Position numbers and translations under genes: made by a program. The notes under the pieces are model-generated. The model worked only from the letters and a program-made list of their open reading frames with translations. It made no database searches and was not told the DNA's origin. From NCBI GenBank assembly GCA_015063745.1, contig SVTO01000009.1, positions 1-64,000 of the forward strand: 64,000 nucleotides of DNA, read 5' to 3'. This document shows, in pieces, positions 18,939-29,492 of the stretch; position 1 is the first letter of the stretch, and the number at the start of each line of letters is the position of its first letter. This stretch comes from Oscillospiraceae bacterium. Its GTDB lineage: Bacteria; Bacillota; Clostridia; Oscillospirales; CAG-272.

Positions 18939-20414
18939 TTAGTGTCTCCACGCTGCCTTGCTGAATAAAGCCAGAATCGGGAACAGCTCCAGACGTCCGA
19001 GCAGCATATCAAAGGATAAGAGATATTTGGAAATATCCTTCATAAATCCGAAGTTTTCCATGGGACCGACCCCATCAAGACCAGGTCCGATATTGTTCAG
19101 GCAGGCCGCAACCGCCGTAAAACAGGTTTCCAGCGACTGACCGTGCTCAAACAGCGAAAGCAGAATCGTTGATCCGGCGAAGATCAGCATGTATACCGCA
19201 AAATAAGCAGAAACCCCGGTTACAACGGAATGGGGCACATGGGAACCGTCACAGCGGATCGCTCTGATTTCTCTGGGATTCAGGTAATACCGTATTTCCT
19301 TGACGGCGGTCTTCACCAGAATAATGATACGGGAAACCTTCAGCCCGCCCCCAGTAGAGGAAGCACAGGCACCGATAAACATAAGCAGTACAAGAATCCC
19401 CTTCGAGAAAGATGACCAAAGATTGAAATCCACACTGGAGAAACCGGTTGTCGTAATGATGGAAGCCACCTGGAAGAATGCGTAACGCAGGGAGATGAAA
19501 AAATCTCCGTAAATTGCCCGGATATCGAAGGTGATCATCAGCACGGCGGAAGCCACAATAATCAGATACCACCGCAGTTCATCACTTTTCAGAATCCCCA
19601 GAAAGTTCTTGGTCAACAGAAAGTAGAAAATATTGAAGTTGACACCGAACAATAGAATGAAAATACCGATAACCGTGTCAATATACGCGCTGTCATAAGC
19701 ACCGATACTGATATTTCTCGTGGAAAAACCACCGGTACCGGCAGAAGAGAAGGAATGACAAACGGCATCAAACAGATCCATCCCGCCGATCAGCAGAAGA
19801 AGAATTTCCAATACCGTCAGTATGGCATAGATGATATACAGAATCTGTACATTGAACCGCAGCTTGGGTACCAGTTTACCGAACATGGGCCCGGGACTTT
19901 CCGCACGGATAATATACACATCGGATCCAGCCGCCTGTCCGCCTTTGGCCTTGTTCACAGCATCCAGGGGCAGAATGGCCAGCGCAAAAGCCAGCACACC
20001 CATCCCGCCGATCCAGTTGGTGAACTGCCGCCAGAACAGAATACTCCGTGGCAGGGATTCCACATCAGCAAGAACGGTGGAACCGGTGGTGGTAAAACCG
20101 GAAACCGTTTCAAAAAACGCATCGGCAAACCGTGGAATGACACCACTGATCATAAAAGGCACAGCACCGAATACGGCAAATACGATCCAGACAATCGTAA
20201 CCACCGCAAAACCTTCCTTTGCGAATAAAGTACCCTTGGCAGGTTTTTGTATGCCGGACAGAATACCCAGTACACAAAGCACAAGAGCAGGGATGAGAAA
20301 CGCCCATACACAGCCGTCTTCACAGACCAGAGACACCAGAATAGGGAGAACCATCAGGATCGCCAGAACAAAGAAAATGCGGCTGCAGAGATATAAAATA
20401 TATCGTATATTCAT
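18939..20414 (-). CDS. trkH: Potassium uptake channel subunit TrkH/KtrB-type
   Basis: The ATG at 20414 gives 491 residues with GGAGGAG upstream; the stop of trkA is 4 nt away. The protein is almost entirely hydrophobic. The four pore loops can be read in order as TTTGST, GTGGFS, TTTGFS and NNIGPG, each with the glycine that lines the potassium filter of Trk/Ktr/HKT channels. It works in the membrane with the cytosolic TrkA ring encoded just upstream. Confidence 0.93.
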   Translation of the reverse strand: MNIRYILYLCSRIFFVLAILMVLPILVSLVCEDGCVWAFLIPALVLCVLGILSGIQKPAKGTLFAKEGFAVVTIVWIVFAVFGAVPFMISGVIPRFADAFFETVSGFTTTGSTVLADVESLPRSILFWRQFTNWIGGMGVLAFALAILPLDAVNKAKGGQAAGSDVYIIRAESPGPMFGKLVPKLRFNVQILYIIYAILTVLEILLLLIGGMDLFDAVCHSFSSAGTGGFSTRNISIGAYDSAYIDTVIGIFILLFGVNFNIFYFLLTKNFLGILKSDELRWYLIIVASAVLMITFDIRAIYGDFFISLRYAFFQVASIITTTGFSSVDFNLWSSFSKGILVLLMFIGACASSTGGGLKVSRIIILVKTAVKEIRYYLNPREIRAIRCDGSHVPHSVVTGVSAYFAVYMLIFAGSTILLSLFEHGQSLETCFTAVAACLNNIGPGLDGVGPMENFGFMKDISKYLLSFDMLLGRLELFPILALFSKAAWRH

Positions 20415-20418
20415 ACCA

Positions 20419-21783
20419 TTACTCCTCCAGAATACCATCCAGAGAGGAAATATACAGATTCGTAGTAACCACGATCACCACATCACCGGGCTTGATCACA
20501 TCGTTTGCACCGGGATAAATGATCTGGCTGCCTCTGACAATACCGGCAATCAGCAGATTCTTTTTCAGCTGCAGCTCACAAAGGGGAATACCGGTCACAC
20601 CAGGTGTTTCTTTAGCCACAAATTCCATCGCCTCCACCCGACCGTCCAGAAGCTTGTACAGCGTGCGGATGGCGGAGTTGCCGGACTGTCCCAGCGCACG
20701 GGCGTAGGAAATAATCACATTCGCCATCAGCTGATTGGGGGAAATACCGCTGTTCAGCTGAATCCCGTTTGCCATGCCCAGAAGGGTCTTCTTGTCGATT
20801 TTCGGAATGACCTTCTGCACCCCTTCGCTCAGCGCATACAGGGAAAGAATCATATTGCCCTCATCCATGTTGGTAAGGGGAATGCAGGCATCCATATCCC
20901 GGATCCCTTCTTCCACAAGAAGCTCATGATCCGTACCGTCACCGTGTATGATCCGTGCTTTCGGCAGTTCCCGTGCCAGCTCCAGACAGCGATCCCGGTC
21001 CGCTTCAATGATCTTGACCCGCATCCCGCTTTCTGTGAGCATTTTGGTGAGATAGTAAGCAATTCTGCTGCCGCCGATCAGCATAACATCACGAATGGGT
21101 TCTGCCAACTCGCCGATTTCCCGGAAGAACCGATAGATATCCCCATGGGTAGCCGTCAGATTCAGAACATCTCCGGCCTTGATGACATAAGCACCGGAAG
21201 GAACCAGAACTCTGTCCGAACCGGCACACTGTACGGTGCAGACCAGTACGCGGGTTTTGAACTTGGCTGGGAATTGCATCAGCGCCAGACCTGCCAACGG
21301 ACTCTTCTCCGTAACCTTCAGCTCCACAATGTCGATTCTGCCGCTGGCAAAGGAATCCACCTTGATGGCACCGGGGATCCGGAGAATACGGGAAATAGCG
21401 TTGGCGGCACTGTAGTCCGGATTGAACATATTGTCAATACCGAATTCCCGCCGCATGAACTGAATCTGTGCATGCAGATCGGGATTACGTACTCTGGCAA
21501 CACAGTTCCCGGCTCCCAGCCGTTTGGCAATGGTGCAGGCCAGCACATTCAGTTCATCCTGAGATGTACAGGATATCACAAGATCCGCCTTGCCCACATC
21601 GGCTTCCCGCAGCGTATCCGTAACCGCACCGCTGCCGCAGATACCGATAACATCGTAGTTTTCCTGTACCTCATTGATCACGGAGGGCAGAGTATCAATG
21701 ACGGAAATATTGTGATCCTCAGCTAGCAGAGCACCGATCAGCTCTTCACCCGTCTTGCCGCATCCGATAATAATAATATTCAT
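20419..21783 (-). CDS. trkA: Potassium uptake regulatory subunit TrkA, two RCK domains
   Basis: 454 residues, the size of the double-RCK TrkA. The first Rossmann domain starts at IIIIGCGKTGEELI and the second near residue 227 at VMLIGGSRIAYYL; each is followed by a TrkA-C domain (NLTATHGD and IKPGDVVIVV segments). The protein binds NAD(H) and nucleotides and gates TrkH. AAGGAGG precedes the start. It lies 39 nt downstream of the phosphoribosyltransferase gene and may share its transcript. Confidence 0.95.
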   Translation of the reverse strand: MNIIIIGCGKTGEELIGALLAEDHNISVIDTLPSVINEVQENYDVIGICGSGAVTDTLREADVGKADLVISCTSQDELNVLACTIAKRLGAGNCVARVRNPDLHAQIQFMRREFGIDNMFNPDYSAANAISRILRIPGAIKVDSFASGRIDIVELKVTEKSPLAGLALMQFPAKFKTRVLVCTVQCAGSDRVLVPSGAYVIKAGDVLNLTATHGDIYRFFREIGELAEPIRDVMLIGGSRIAYYLTKMLTESGMRVKIIEADRDRCLELARELPKARIIHGDGTDHELLVEEGIRDMDACIPLTNMDEGNMILSLYALSEGVQKVIPKIDKKTLLGMANGIQLNSGISPNQLMANVIISYARALGQSGNSAIRTLYKLLDGRVEAMEFVAKETPGVTGIPLCELQLKKNLLIAGIVRGSQIIYPGANDVIKPGDVVIVVTTNLYISSLDGILEE

Positions 21784-21822
21784 AAAGCATCCTCCTTTTG
21801 CGGGAAAACCGCAGGATGTACA

Positions 21823-22392
21823 TTAAAACAGCGTTCCCTCCAGAATAGAACCGTCGGGCTTGAACAGAGGCAGCTTTTCCAGATAAAGAATATCCTCTCT
21901 GATCTGCGCATCCCCTTCGGCCAGGATGGCCATTCTGCCGGCAATGATCCCGCCAGCAGCCTTGACCAGTTCTTCCACAGCCCGCAGACTTTCCCCGGTG
22001 GAAATCACGTCATCCACCAGAAGAATACGCTTGCCGCACATCAGATCCGCATCCGCTTTGTCGAGGAACAATTCCTGTTCACCGGCTGTGGTAATGGACT
22101 GAACCGTAACCTTAAATACGCCCTGCATATATGCTTTGGCTTTCTTGCGGGCGATAAAATACTTCTGATTGCCTGCCAGCCGTGCCATTTCGTGAGCCAG
22201 TGGAATCCCTTTCGCTTCGGCGGTAATGATGTAATCATAGTCCGGCGCAATCTTCAGAAGCGCATCCGCCGCTGCAGTGGTCAGCTCCGGATCACCGAAA
22301 ATAACAAACGCACCGATGGACAGATTCTCATTCACAGGACAAATTGGCAATTCTCTTGGCAGACCTGCAATGGTCATGGGATAACTTTTCAT
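21823..22392 (-). CDS. Adenine-phosphoribosyltransferase-like PRTase
   Basis: Two adjacent ATGs (22395 and 22392) follow AAGGAGG; the second has the better spacing and gives 189 residues. The PRPP-binding motif ILLVDDVISTGES is near residue 120, with YDYIITAEAKGIPLAHEMA upstream as the pyrophosphate-loop region. The family transfers phosphoribose to adenine or xanthine, and some members are regulators. Length and motif order fit an APRT-type enzyme, but the base cannot be predicted. It lies 83 nt after pheT; a hairpin made of GGGAGGAAA and TTTCCTCTC in that gap has no clear T-run. Confidence 0.78.
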   Translation of the reverse strand: MKSYPMTIAGLPRELPICPVNENLSIGAFVIFGDPELTTAAADALLKIAPDYDYIITAEAKGIPLAHEMARLAGNQKYFIARKKAKAYMQGVFKVTVQSITTAGEQELFLDKADADLMCGKRILLVDDVISTGESLRAVEELVKAAGGIIAGRMAILAEGDAQIREDILYLEKLPLFKPDGSILEGTLF

Positions 22393-22475
22393 CATAATCC
22401 TCCTTGTAATACCTGAAAATGACAGAGAGGAAACAGGTCCCCCCATTTCCTCCCTCATTGACAGTAAATTATATT

Positions 22476-24902
22476 TTATTTGCGCAGGGTAATACCGTGA
22501 GCAGCCGCCAGCTTATCCAGAATCTTGGTAACGGTAGCATCGGCTTCTTCATCGGTCATGGTGTGATCGTCGGCACGGAGCATAACCGCATAGGAAACAC
22601 TCTTCTTACCTTCGCCGATCTGGGCGCCGCGGTAAATATCGAACAGCTCAACGGATTCCACAACCTTGCCGCCGCAAGCCTTGATTTCCTTCGCAATAGT
22701 ACCGGCTTCGGTAGCTTCATCGCATACGAAGGAGAAGTCACGTTCCAGAGCGGGATATTTGGGCAGGGGCTTGTAATCCATCATGAGACGGCGTACATCG
22801 AACAGCTTATCAAGCGCCAGTTCGCAAACATATACGGGGGTTACGAAATTGTAGTTTTCCGCAACTTCCGGATGTACTTCACCGAACAGAGCCAGTTCCG
22901 TATCACCCTTGAGCAGCTTTGCACAGCGTCCGGGATGGAAGGTGGGCTCATTGTCGCAGGAAACAAAATCCGCATCGGTAATGCCGGCAATATACAGAAT
23001 GGCTTCCAGATAACCCTTCATACGATAGAAGCCGCTGCCGGTCTTGTCTGCTTCGGAAACAAAACCGATGGACAGACGACCGGGTTCTTCGGGCAGTTCA
23101 CCTTCTGCGGTAGGCAGATAAACCTTGCCCATTTCAAACAGCTGAACATCCTTGTTCTTCACAGCCACGTTGTCGGAGAGCACCTTGAGCATGGAGGGAA
23201 GCATGGTGGTACGCATAACGGAAGTATCTTCACCCAGAGGATTGGAGATCACCACGGACTTGCGGCGTACATCGTTATCGGCCAGACGGATCTTCTGATA
23301 ATAGGAAGGACTGATAAAGGAGAAGGTTTCGATTTCATCCAGACCCATACCGCAAAGCATATCACGCAGATGCATATCAAAGCTCTGGCGTTCGGTACGT
23401 GCACCGACAGTAGGCGTAGCCGCAGCGGACAGGGTGGATTCGATCATGTTGTAACCGTAGATACGCAGAACTTCTTCTGCCAGGTCGTTCATGCAGCGAA
23501 CGTCATCACGGTAGGTAGGAACGGTCAGAGTGGACAGATCTTCGCTGACAACGAAATCCAGAGAACGGAATACATCCGCCATGTATTCTCTGGTCAGATT
23601 TACACCGAGGAAGGTGTTGATCTTGTCGCAGTCCAGTTCCATGGTGAAGGGAACTTTCTTTGCGGGATACACATCAATGGTACCGTCCACAACTTCACCG
23701 GCATTCAGCAGAGCCACCAGCTCGCAGGCACGGTTCAGAGCAGGCATGGTGTTTTCGCAGTCCAGACCCTTTTCAAAACGGGCGGAAGACTCGGTACGCA
23801 TACCCTGCTTCTTGGCAGTCACACGAACATTACCGGGATGGAACATAGCGGATTCGAATACCACGGTAACGGTATCATCGGTGATTTCGCTGTTCAGACC
23901 GCCCATAACACCGGCCAGAGCAACTGCCTTCTTTTCATCGGCGATAACCAGAGAAGCGGCATCGAGGGTGTGTTCCTGATCATCCAGAGAAACAAAGGTT
24001 TCACCTTCGGCAGCATTGCGTACGATGATATGGGAACCGTCCAGACACTTGTAGTCAAAAGCGTGCATGGGCTGGCCGTATTCGAGCATAACGTAGTTGG
24101 TAATGTCTACAATATTATTAATGGGACGCACACCGGAAGCACGCAGACGCATACGCAGCCACAGAGGAGAGGGCGCGATCTTCACGTTCTTGACAACACG
24201 TGCGGAATAACGGGTGCAGAGCTCGGTATTGGCAATATCCACAGAGAGGTATTTGTCAATGGTTTCGCCGTCGCCGCGTACAGCCGGAACGGGCGCTTCG
24301 GGGATACGCAGTTCCTTGCCGAAGGAAACCGCGGTTTCACGTGCCAGACCGATCACGGACAGACAGTCGGGACGGTTGGAGGTGATTTCGAATTCCACAG
24401 CGGTGTCCGCCAGCATCAGAACCTTGCGGATATCTTCACCCACAGGTGCATCGGCCAGACCCACATCGTTCAGAATCAGAATACCGTCTTCAATGGCGCC
24501 GGGCATATCGTGAGTGGTCAGACCCAACTCGCCGATGGAGCAGAGCATACCGCAGGAAACTTCACCGCGGAGCTTGCCCTTCTTGATCTTGATACCGCCG
24601 GGCAGATTGGAGCCGTCGGTAGCAACGGGAACAACCGCACCGGCGAATACATTGCTTGCACCGGTAACGATCTGTACAGGTTCAGCGGCACCGATTTCAA
24701 CCTGGCAGATCACCAGATGATCGGAATTGCTGTGGGGTACAACGGAGAGGATCTTGCCGACCACAACGCCGGTGATGTCCTCAGCCAGTACTTCATAGGT
24801 TTCAACCTTGGAACCGGTCATAGTCATCCGGTCACAGTAATCTTTTATATTAATATCGCTGACATCCGTAAAATCTGCCAGCCAGTTCATGGAAAGCTGC
24901 AT
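22476..24902 (-). CDS. pheT: Phenylalanyl-tRNA synthetase beta subunit
   Basis: 808 residues, the expected length. From the N-terminus: an EMAP-II-like tRNA-binding domain (about 40-150, VVVGKILSVVPH, then MLCSIGELGL), B3/B4 editing domain (SNRPDCLSVIGLARE), B5 domain (about 400-470) and a C-terminal ferredoxin-fold anticodon-binding domain (about 715-808, KYPALERDFSFVCDE). It assembles with PheS into an alpha2beta2 enzyme. The start follows GAAAGGGATTC. Second gene after pheS, 65 nt away, under the same T-box leader. Confidence 0.97.
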   Translation of the reverse strand: MQLSMNWLADFTDVSDINIKDYCDRMTMTGSKVETYEVLAEDITGVVVGKILSVVPHSNSDHLVICQVEIGAAEPVQIVTGASNVFAGAVVPVATDGSNLPGGIKIKKGKLRGEVSCGMLCSIGELGLTTHDMPGAIEDGILILNDVGLADAPVGEDIRKVLMLADTAVEFEITSNRPDCLSVIGLARETAVSFGKELRIPEAPVPAVRGDGETIDKYLSVDIANTELCTRYSARVVKNVKIAPSPLWLRMRLRASGVRPINNIVDITNYVMLEYGQPMHAFDYKCLDGSHIIVRNAAEGETFVSLDDQEHTLDAASLVIADEKKAVALAGVMGGLNSEITDDTVTVVFESAMFHPGNVRVTAKKQGMRTESSARFEKGLDCENTMPALNRACELVALLNAGEVVDGTIDVYPAKKVPFTMELDCDKINTFLGVNLTREYMADVFRSLDFVVSEDLSTLTVPTYRDDVRCMNDLAEEVLRIYGYNMIESTLSAAATPTVGARTERQSFDMHLRDMLCGMGLDEIETFSFISPSYYQKIRLADNDVRRKSVVISNPLGEDTSVMRTTMLPSMLKVLSDNVAVKNKDVQLFEMGKVYLPTAEGELPEEPGRLSIGFVSEADKTGSGFYRMKGYLEAILYIAGITDADFVSCDNEPTFHPGRCAKLLKGDTELALFGEVHPEVAENYNFVTPVYVCELALDKLFDVRRLMMDYKPLPKYPALERDFSFVCDEATEAGTIAKEIKACGGKVVESVELFDIYRGAQIGEGKKSVSYAVMLRADDHTMTDEEADATVTKILDKLAAAHGITLRK

Positions 24903-24967
24903 AAATGAATCCCTTTCTGTTGTTCAAAGTTTAATCTGAAAAATACAGTAGCGTCAAATCCGCCCGA

Positions 24968-25981
24968 TCAGAACTGATGCAGGAAACGGATATCGTTTTC
25001 GTACAGATGACGCATATCGTCGATGTGGTACTTCAGCATAACAATACGTTCCACACCGAGACCGAAAGCAAAACCGCTGTAAACTTCGGGATCAATGTTG
25101 CACATCCGCAGAACATTGGGGTGAACCATACCGGCACCGAGGATTTCGATCCAGCCTTCGCCCTTGCAGAGACGACAACCCTTGCCGCCGCAGGCAAAGC
25201 AGGAAACGTCAACTTCGGCAGAAGGTTCGGTGAAGGGGAAGTGGTGGGGACGGAAACGGATTCTGGTGTCCTCGCCGAACATGGTCTTTGCGAACATTTC
25301 AAGAGTACCCTTCAGGTCTCCCATAGTGATGCCCTTGTCCACTACCAGACCTTCGCACTGATGGAACAGAGGAGAGTGAGTAGCATCCACAGCATCGGAA
25401 CGGTACACACGGCCGGGAGAAATGATCTTGATCGGCGGCTGGGTGTTTTCCATAACACGTGCCTGAACGGGGGAAGTCTGGGAACGGAGCAGAATATTTT
25501 CTGTAATGTAGAAGGTATCCTGGGTGTCTCTTGCCGGGTGATCCTTGGGAATGTTCAGAGCCTGGAAGTTGTAGTAGTCATATTCCACTTCGGGACCTTC
25601 TGCGATGGAGTAACCCATACCGAGGAAGATTTCTTCCAGCTGACGCTGCACCAGAGCCAGAGGATGGCACTTACCCATGGGGATCTTGGTGCCGGGAACG
25701 GTAACGTCAAGCTTTTCGGCCTTGAGCTTGGCTTCCAGAGCAGCAGTCTTGGCGCTTGCGGACATCTTTTCGATTTCCGCTTCGATTTCCGCACGAACAT
25801 CGTTGGCCAGCTGACCGATCACCGGTCTTTCTTCGGGGGTCAGCTTACCCATACCGCGCAGAACGGCAGTCAGCTCACCCTTTTTGCCCAGATACTTGAT
25901 GCGCAGGGTTTCAATGTCCGCATTTTCAGCGGCAAGAGCAGCCAGCGCTTCCGATTTGATTTTGAGAAGTGTGTCTTTCAT
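24968..25981 (-). CDS. pheS: Phenylalanyl-tRNA synthetase alpha subunit
   Basis: 337 residues with a GAGGT ribosome binding site. After a coiled-coil N-terminal arm of about 90 residues come class II synthetase motifs: motif 1 around [20 protein letters not shown], motif 2 around [20 protein letters not shown], and motif 3 in [13 protein letters not shown]. It contains the catalytic site that charges tRNA-Phe. It is the first gene after the T-box leader at 26034-26279. Confidence 0.97.
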   Translation of the reverse strand: MKDTLLKIKSEALAALAAENADIETLRIKYLGKKGELTAVLRGMGKLTPEERPVIGQLANDVRAEIEAEIEKMSASAKTAALEAKLKAEKLDVTVPGTKIPMGKCHPLALVQRQLEEIFLGMGYSIAEGPEVEYDYYNFQALNIPKDHPARDTQDTFYITENILLRSQTSPVQARVMENTQPPIKIISPGRVYRSDAVDATHSPLFHQCEGLVVDKGITMGDLKGTLEMFAKTMFGEDTRIRFRPHHFPFTEPSAEVDVSCFACGGKGCRLCKGEGWIEILGAGMVHPNVLRMCNIDPEVYSGFAFGLGVERIVMLKYHIDDMRHLYENDIRFLHQF

Positions 25982-26033
25982 TGTTTTACCTCAGAAAAAA
26001 TTAGTTTACAGATATGAGAAATGCGGGGGGAAA

Positions 26034-26066
26034 CAAAAAAACCTCCTCCCATGAAACAGGGACGAG
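26034..26066 (-). terminator. T-box-controlled terminator
   Basis: On the minus strand CCTCGTCCC (26058-26066) pairs with GGGAGGAGG (26042-26050) with one mismatch, and seven U residues follow. This is the terminator that uncharged tRNA prevents from forming. Confidence 0.85.
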
Positions 26067-26279
26067 GCAAAAGCTCCGCGGTACCACCCAGATTCCGATA
26101 TAAAAATACCGGCACTCTTGGGGATAACGGACCCACCGGGATTGAAAAATCCGGCTCGGAAGTGAAATGCCGCATAACAGGTACAGAACAACTTTCAGCC
26201 CACGGTCGTTCTTCTCTGGATGTACCGGCCAGGTTATACCGGCTGTCTTCGTCAACGCTTTTTATAAAAACAATTATAC
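26034..26279 (-). promoter_or_regulatory. T-box riboswitch leader of pheST, candidate UUC specifier
   Basis: Read on the minus strand, TGGGTGGTACCGCG (26077-26090) is the conserved T-box sequence that pairs with the tRNA acceptor end. A Stem I-type region (AGAGAAGAACGACC...GGGCTGAAAGTTGTTCT) precedes it. UUC followed by A (26163-26166) is the candidate specifier codon, matching tRNA-Phe and the pheS gene directly downstream. The terminator is at 26034-26066. The element senses uncharged tRNA-Phe and lets transcription continue into pheST. Confidence 0.9.
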
Positions 26280-26285
26280 CAATAT

Positions 26286-26314
26286 AGTATACCACGAATT
26301 TCCGGAAAGTGCAA
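26286..26314 (-). promoter_or_regulatory. Promoter for the pheST T-box transcript
   Basis: On the minus strand TTGCAC (26309-26314) and TATACT (26286-26291) with a 17-nt spacer. A TATAAT lies at 26273-26278 but has no good -35. Confidence 0.7.
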
Positions 26315-26573
26315 TACCCAAATAAGAAAAAAGCAGAAATTTTCCACTTTCTCTATATAATATAGGAAAGCATCGGAAAAATGCGGACAGAAGCCGAAAG
26401 AAACTGTCAGACACGGCCGTATGGACAAATTTACCAAAGTAAAACAGCCCCATATATCGTTAAAAACCTCCCCAACCCCAAAATACTGTGTTTCAACTGC
26501 GAATCAATCCATATATAGTGGATATATACATAAAAATCCACAATATATCGTGAAATATTTGCTGAAAATACAT

Positions 26574-26602
26574 TTGAAATTTGGAAAGATATATGGTATA
26601 AT
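26574..26602 (+). promoter_or_regulatory. sigma-A promoter for fhs
   Basis: TTGAAA at 26574-26579 and TATAAT at 26597-26602 with a 17-nt spacer, 61 nt before the fhs start. The stretch between this and the T-box promoter shows no other feature. Confidence 0.8.
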
Positions 26603-26663
26603 AGTGTCACGCGCTGAAAACACACCGAAAAAACAAAATAATAAGAAAATTTGGAGGATCGAT

Positions 26664-28337
26664 ATGTTGACAGACATCGAAATCGCACAGCAGACAAAAC
26701 TCAAGCCCATCCAGGATATTGCGGCTGAAGTCAATGTACAGCCCGAAGAACTGGAGCTGTACGGTAAGTATAAAGCAAAAATCTCAGATGACGTTGCCAA
26801 ACGTCTGGCAGACAAGCCCGATGGCAAACTGATTCTGGTTACCGCCATCAACCCCACTCCCGCCGGTGAAGGCAAGACCACCACCACCGTAGGTCTGGGT
26901 ATGGCTATGAAGAAAATCGGAAAGAACAGCATCATTGCCCTCCGCGAACCCTCCCTGGGTCCCGTATTCGGTATCAAGGGCGGTGCAGCAGGCGGCGGTT
27001 ACGCACAGGTTCTGCCCATGGAAGACATCAACCTCCACTTCACCGGAGACTTCCACGCCATTACCGCAGCCAACAACCTCCTCTGCGCCCTGATCGACAA
27101 CCACATCCAGCAGGGCAACGAACTGGACATTGACACCCGCCGTATCATCTTCTCCCGCGTAACCGACACCAACGACCGCGCACTGCGTAAAGTTGTTCTG
27201 GGTCTGGGCGGCAGAATCGAAGGAGTACCGCGAGAAGACCACTTCATGATCACCGTAGCCAGCGAAGTTATGGCTATTCTGTGCCTGGCAGAAAACCTTG
27301 CCGACCTGAAGAAGCGCCTCGGCAATATTCTGGTAGCCTACACCAGAACCGGCAAGCCCGTATACGCCAAGGATCTGAAGGCTGAAGGCTCCATGACCGT
27401 TCTGCTGAAGGACGCCATCAAGCCCAACCTGGTACAGACCACCGAAAACACCCCCGCACTGATCCACGGCGGTCCCTTCGCCAACATCGCACACGGCTGT
27501 AACTCCGTACGCGCCACCAAGCTGGCACTGAAGATGGCGGACTACACCATCACCGAAGCCGGATTCGGTGCAGACCTGGGTGCAGAAAAGTTTCTCGACA
27601 TCAAGTGCCGTTTTGCCGGCCTGAAGCCCTCCGCAATCGTTCTGGTAGCCACCGTACGTGCTCTGAAGTACAACGGCGGCGTTGCCAAGGATATGCTGAA
27701 GGAAGAAAACGTAGAAGCTCTGCGCAAGGGCGGCGTAAACCTGGAAGCACATATTGCCAACCTCCAGAAGTATAACGTACCTGTAGTGGTAGCGATCAAC
27801 CGTTTTGAAACCGACACCGACGCAGAACTGAAGACCGTAGAAGAAATCTGCCTGAAGAACGGCGCGGATTTCGCTCTGTCCGAAGTATTTGCCAAGGGCG
27901 GCGACGGTGGTATGGAACTGGCCGAAAAGGTTGTAGCAGCCTGCGAAAAGCCCTCAAACTTCGCCCCCATTTATGAAGATTCTCTGTCCATTAAGGAAAA
28001 GATCGAATGTGTTGCCAGAGAAATCTACGGCGCAGACGGCGTTGACTACGACGCAGCTGCAAGCAAGGCCATCGCAGAAATCGAAGCACTGGATCCCGCC
28101 TATGCACGTTTCCCCGTATGTATGGCCAAGACCCAGTACTCCCTGTCCGACGACATGACCAAGCTGGGCCGTCCCACCGGCTTCCGTATCCGCGTACGTG
28201 AAGTAAAGGTATCCGCAGGCGCAGGTTTTGTAGTAGTACTGACCGGCGCCATCATGACCATGCCCGGCCTGCCCAAGGTACCCGCCGCAAACCGTATTGA
28301 CATTGATGACGAAGGCAACATCACAGGACTGTTTTAA
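26664..28337 (+). CDS. fhs: Formate-tetrahydrofolate ligase
   Basis: The start at 26664 follows GGAGGATCGAT and gives 557 residues, the normal length; the frame open further upstream has no ribosome binding site. The ATP-binding loop [11 protein letters not shown] lies at residues 65-75, then [19 protein letters not shown] and [15 protein letters not shown], signatures of FTHFS. It makes 10-formyl-THF from formate, ATP and THF, feeding purine and Met-tRNA formylation or one-carbon routes such as the methyl branch of acetogenesis. No other one-carbon gene is nearby. tsaE overlaps its stop by one base. Confidence 0.98.
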   Translation: MLTDIEIAQQTKLKPIQDIAAEVNVQPEELELYGKYKAKISDDVAKRLADKPDGKLILVTAINPTPAGEGKTTTTVGLGMAMKKIGKNSIIALREPSLGPVFGIKGGAAGGGYAQVLPMEDINLHFTGDFHAITAANNLLCALIDNHIQQGNELDIDTRRIIFSRVTDTNDRALRKVVLGLGGRIEGVPREDHFMITVASEVMAILCLAENLADLKKRLGNILVAYTRTGKPVYAKDLKAEGSMTVLLKDAIKPNLVQTTENTPALIHGGPFANIAHGCNSVRATKLALKMADYTITEAGFGADLGAEKFLDIKCRFAGLKPSAIVLVATVRALKYNGGVAKDMLKEENVEALRKGGVNLEAHIANLQKYNVPVVVAINRFETDTDAELKTVEEICLKNGADFALSEVFAKGGDGGMELAEKVVAACEKPSNFAPIYEDSLSIKEKIECVAREIYGADGVDYDAAASKAIAEIEALDPAYARFPVCMAKTQYSLSDDMTKLGRPTGFRIRVREVKVSAGAGFVVVLTGAIMTMPGLPKVPAANRIDIDDEGNITGLF

Positions 28338-28759
28338 TGGAATATATCACGGATGATGTGCTGCAGACCGAAAAATTAGGTGCCGAACTGGCAGAAAGCC
28401 TGCCGGAAGGACCGGTGTTTGTAGCATTGTACGGAGATTTGGGCGCAGGAAAAACCGCATTTGTCCGCGGATTCACCGGTGTTCTGTCTCCGGAAAGCCG
28501 GGTGAAAAGCCCCACTTATACCATTGTAAATGAATACAGAAAAGGGAAGTGCCCCGTATATCACTTCGATTTGTACCGTATCGAGTCGGAAGATGACCTC
28601 GACGCCATCGGTTTTGAGGAATACGTGCAGAACGGCATCTGTATTGCGGAATGGTGCGAACATATCGGCACCCTGCTGCCGGAACACGCGATCACGGTGA
28701 AAATCGAAAAAACGGGAGAAAACAGCAGAAAAATTACCATTTGGAAAGAAGGAGAATGA
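28337..28759 (+). CDS. tsaE: tRNA threonylcarbamoyladenosine ATPase subunit TsaE
   Basis: 140 residues, normal for TsaE. The Walker A loop GDLGAGKT is at 33-40, and SPTYTIVNEY, HFDLYRI and EWCEHIG are family signatures. TsaE hydrolyses ATP to reset the TsaBD complex that makes t6A37. The ATG overlaps the fhs stop as TAATG, implying translational coupling, and tsaB follows after 4 nt. tsaD is not in the window. Confidence 0.96.
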   Translation: MEYITDDVLQTEKLGAELAESLPEGPVFVALYGDLGAGKTAFVRGFTGVLSPESRVKSPTYTIVNEYRKGKCPVYHFDLYRIESEDDLDAIGFEEYVQNGICIAEWCEHIGTLLPEHAITVKIEKTGENSRKITIWKEGE

Positions 28760-28763
28760 ACCC

Positions 28764-29480
28764 ATGCGCATACTGGCAGTAGACACATCCGCGCCCACAG
28801 CCACCGCCGCCATCATGACCGACGGCCGGCTGACAGGACTTTATTCTCTTCAGACAAATACCCACAGTACAACTCTTCTGCCGATGATCGAATCCATGCT
28901 GGAAAAGCTGCAGATGACCGTCGAGGATATGGACCTGCTGACCGCAACCGTCGGCCCCGGCTCTTTCACGGGAATCCGCATCGGCGTATCCACGGTAAAA
29001 GGTCTGGCATTCACTCATAACATTCCCTGTATCGGCGTATCTTCTCTGGAAGCCATGGCCTGGAACCTGTCCGGCTTTCAAGGCATCCTCTGTCCGGCAC
29101 TGAACGCCAGACGGAATCATGTGTACACCGCATTCTTCTCCTGTGACGGCATCAATCCGCCGGAAAGACTGACGGAAGACGATGTTCTGCCGGTTGAAGA
29201 AGTCTGCGAAAAGCTGAAGCAGTACGGCAAGCCCGTGTATGTAACCGGCGATGGTTACACCATGCTCCATAAGCCCGCAACTGATGGACTCTTTATGCCC
29301 ACACCGGAAATGCTCCGTTACCCCAACGCATTCGGTGCTGCACAGGCAGCACAAAAACACTATACCGAAGCGGAGGACAAAACGGTATTTACCGAAGGCC
29401 GTCTCCAGCCCGTATATCTGCGTAAATCCCAGGCGGAACGGGAAAGGGAAGAACGACTGGCTGCAGAAAACGCCAAATAA
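28764..29480 (+). CDS. tsaB: tRNA threonylcarbamoyladenosine scaffold subunit TsaB
   Basis: 238 residues with AAGGAG inside the end of tsaE. The N-terminus RILAVDTSAPTATAAI and the segment GPGSFTGIRIGVSTVKGLA are diagnostic of TsaB, an inactive ASKHA-fold partner of TsaD in t6A synthesis. It ends the fhs-tsaE-tsaB operon and a terminator follows at 29493-29527. Confidence 0.96.
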   Translation: MRILAVDTSAPTATAAIMTDGRLTGLYSLQTNTHSTTLLPMIESMLEKLQMTVEDMDLLTATVGPGSFTGIRIGVSTVKGLAFTHNIPCIGVSSLEAMAWNLSGFQGILCPALNARRNHVYTAFFSCDGINPPERLTEDDVLPVEEVCEKLKQYGKPVYVTGDGYTMLHKPATDGLFMPTPEMLRYPNAFGAAQAAQKHYTEAEDKTVFTEGRLQPVYLRKSQAEREREERLAAENAK

Positions 29481-29492
29481 TCCCATAAAATT

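Noticed and set aside
22419..24908. An 829-codon open frame on the plus strand opposite pheT
   Set aside because: It mirrors the codon structure of pheT, has low-complexity His/Gln-rich translation and no family signature.
26421..26663. THF or other riboswitch upstream of fhs, and an in-frame N-terminal extension of fhs
   Set aside because: The stretch lacks a THF riboswitch core, and the extension has no ribosome binding site while GGAGG precedes 26664.
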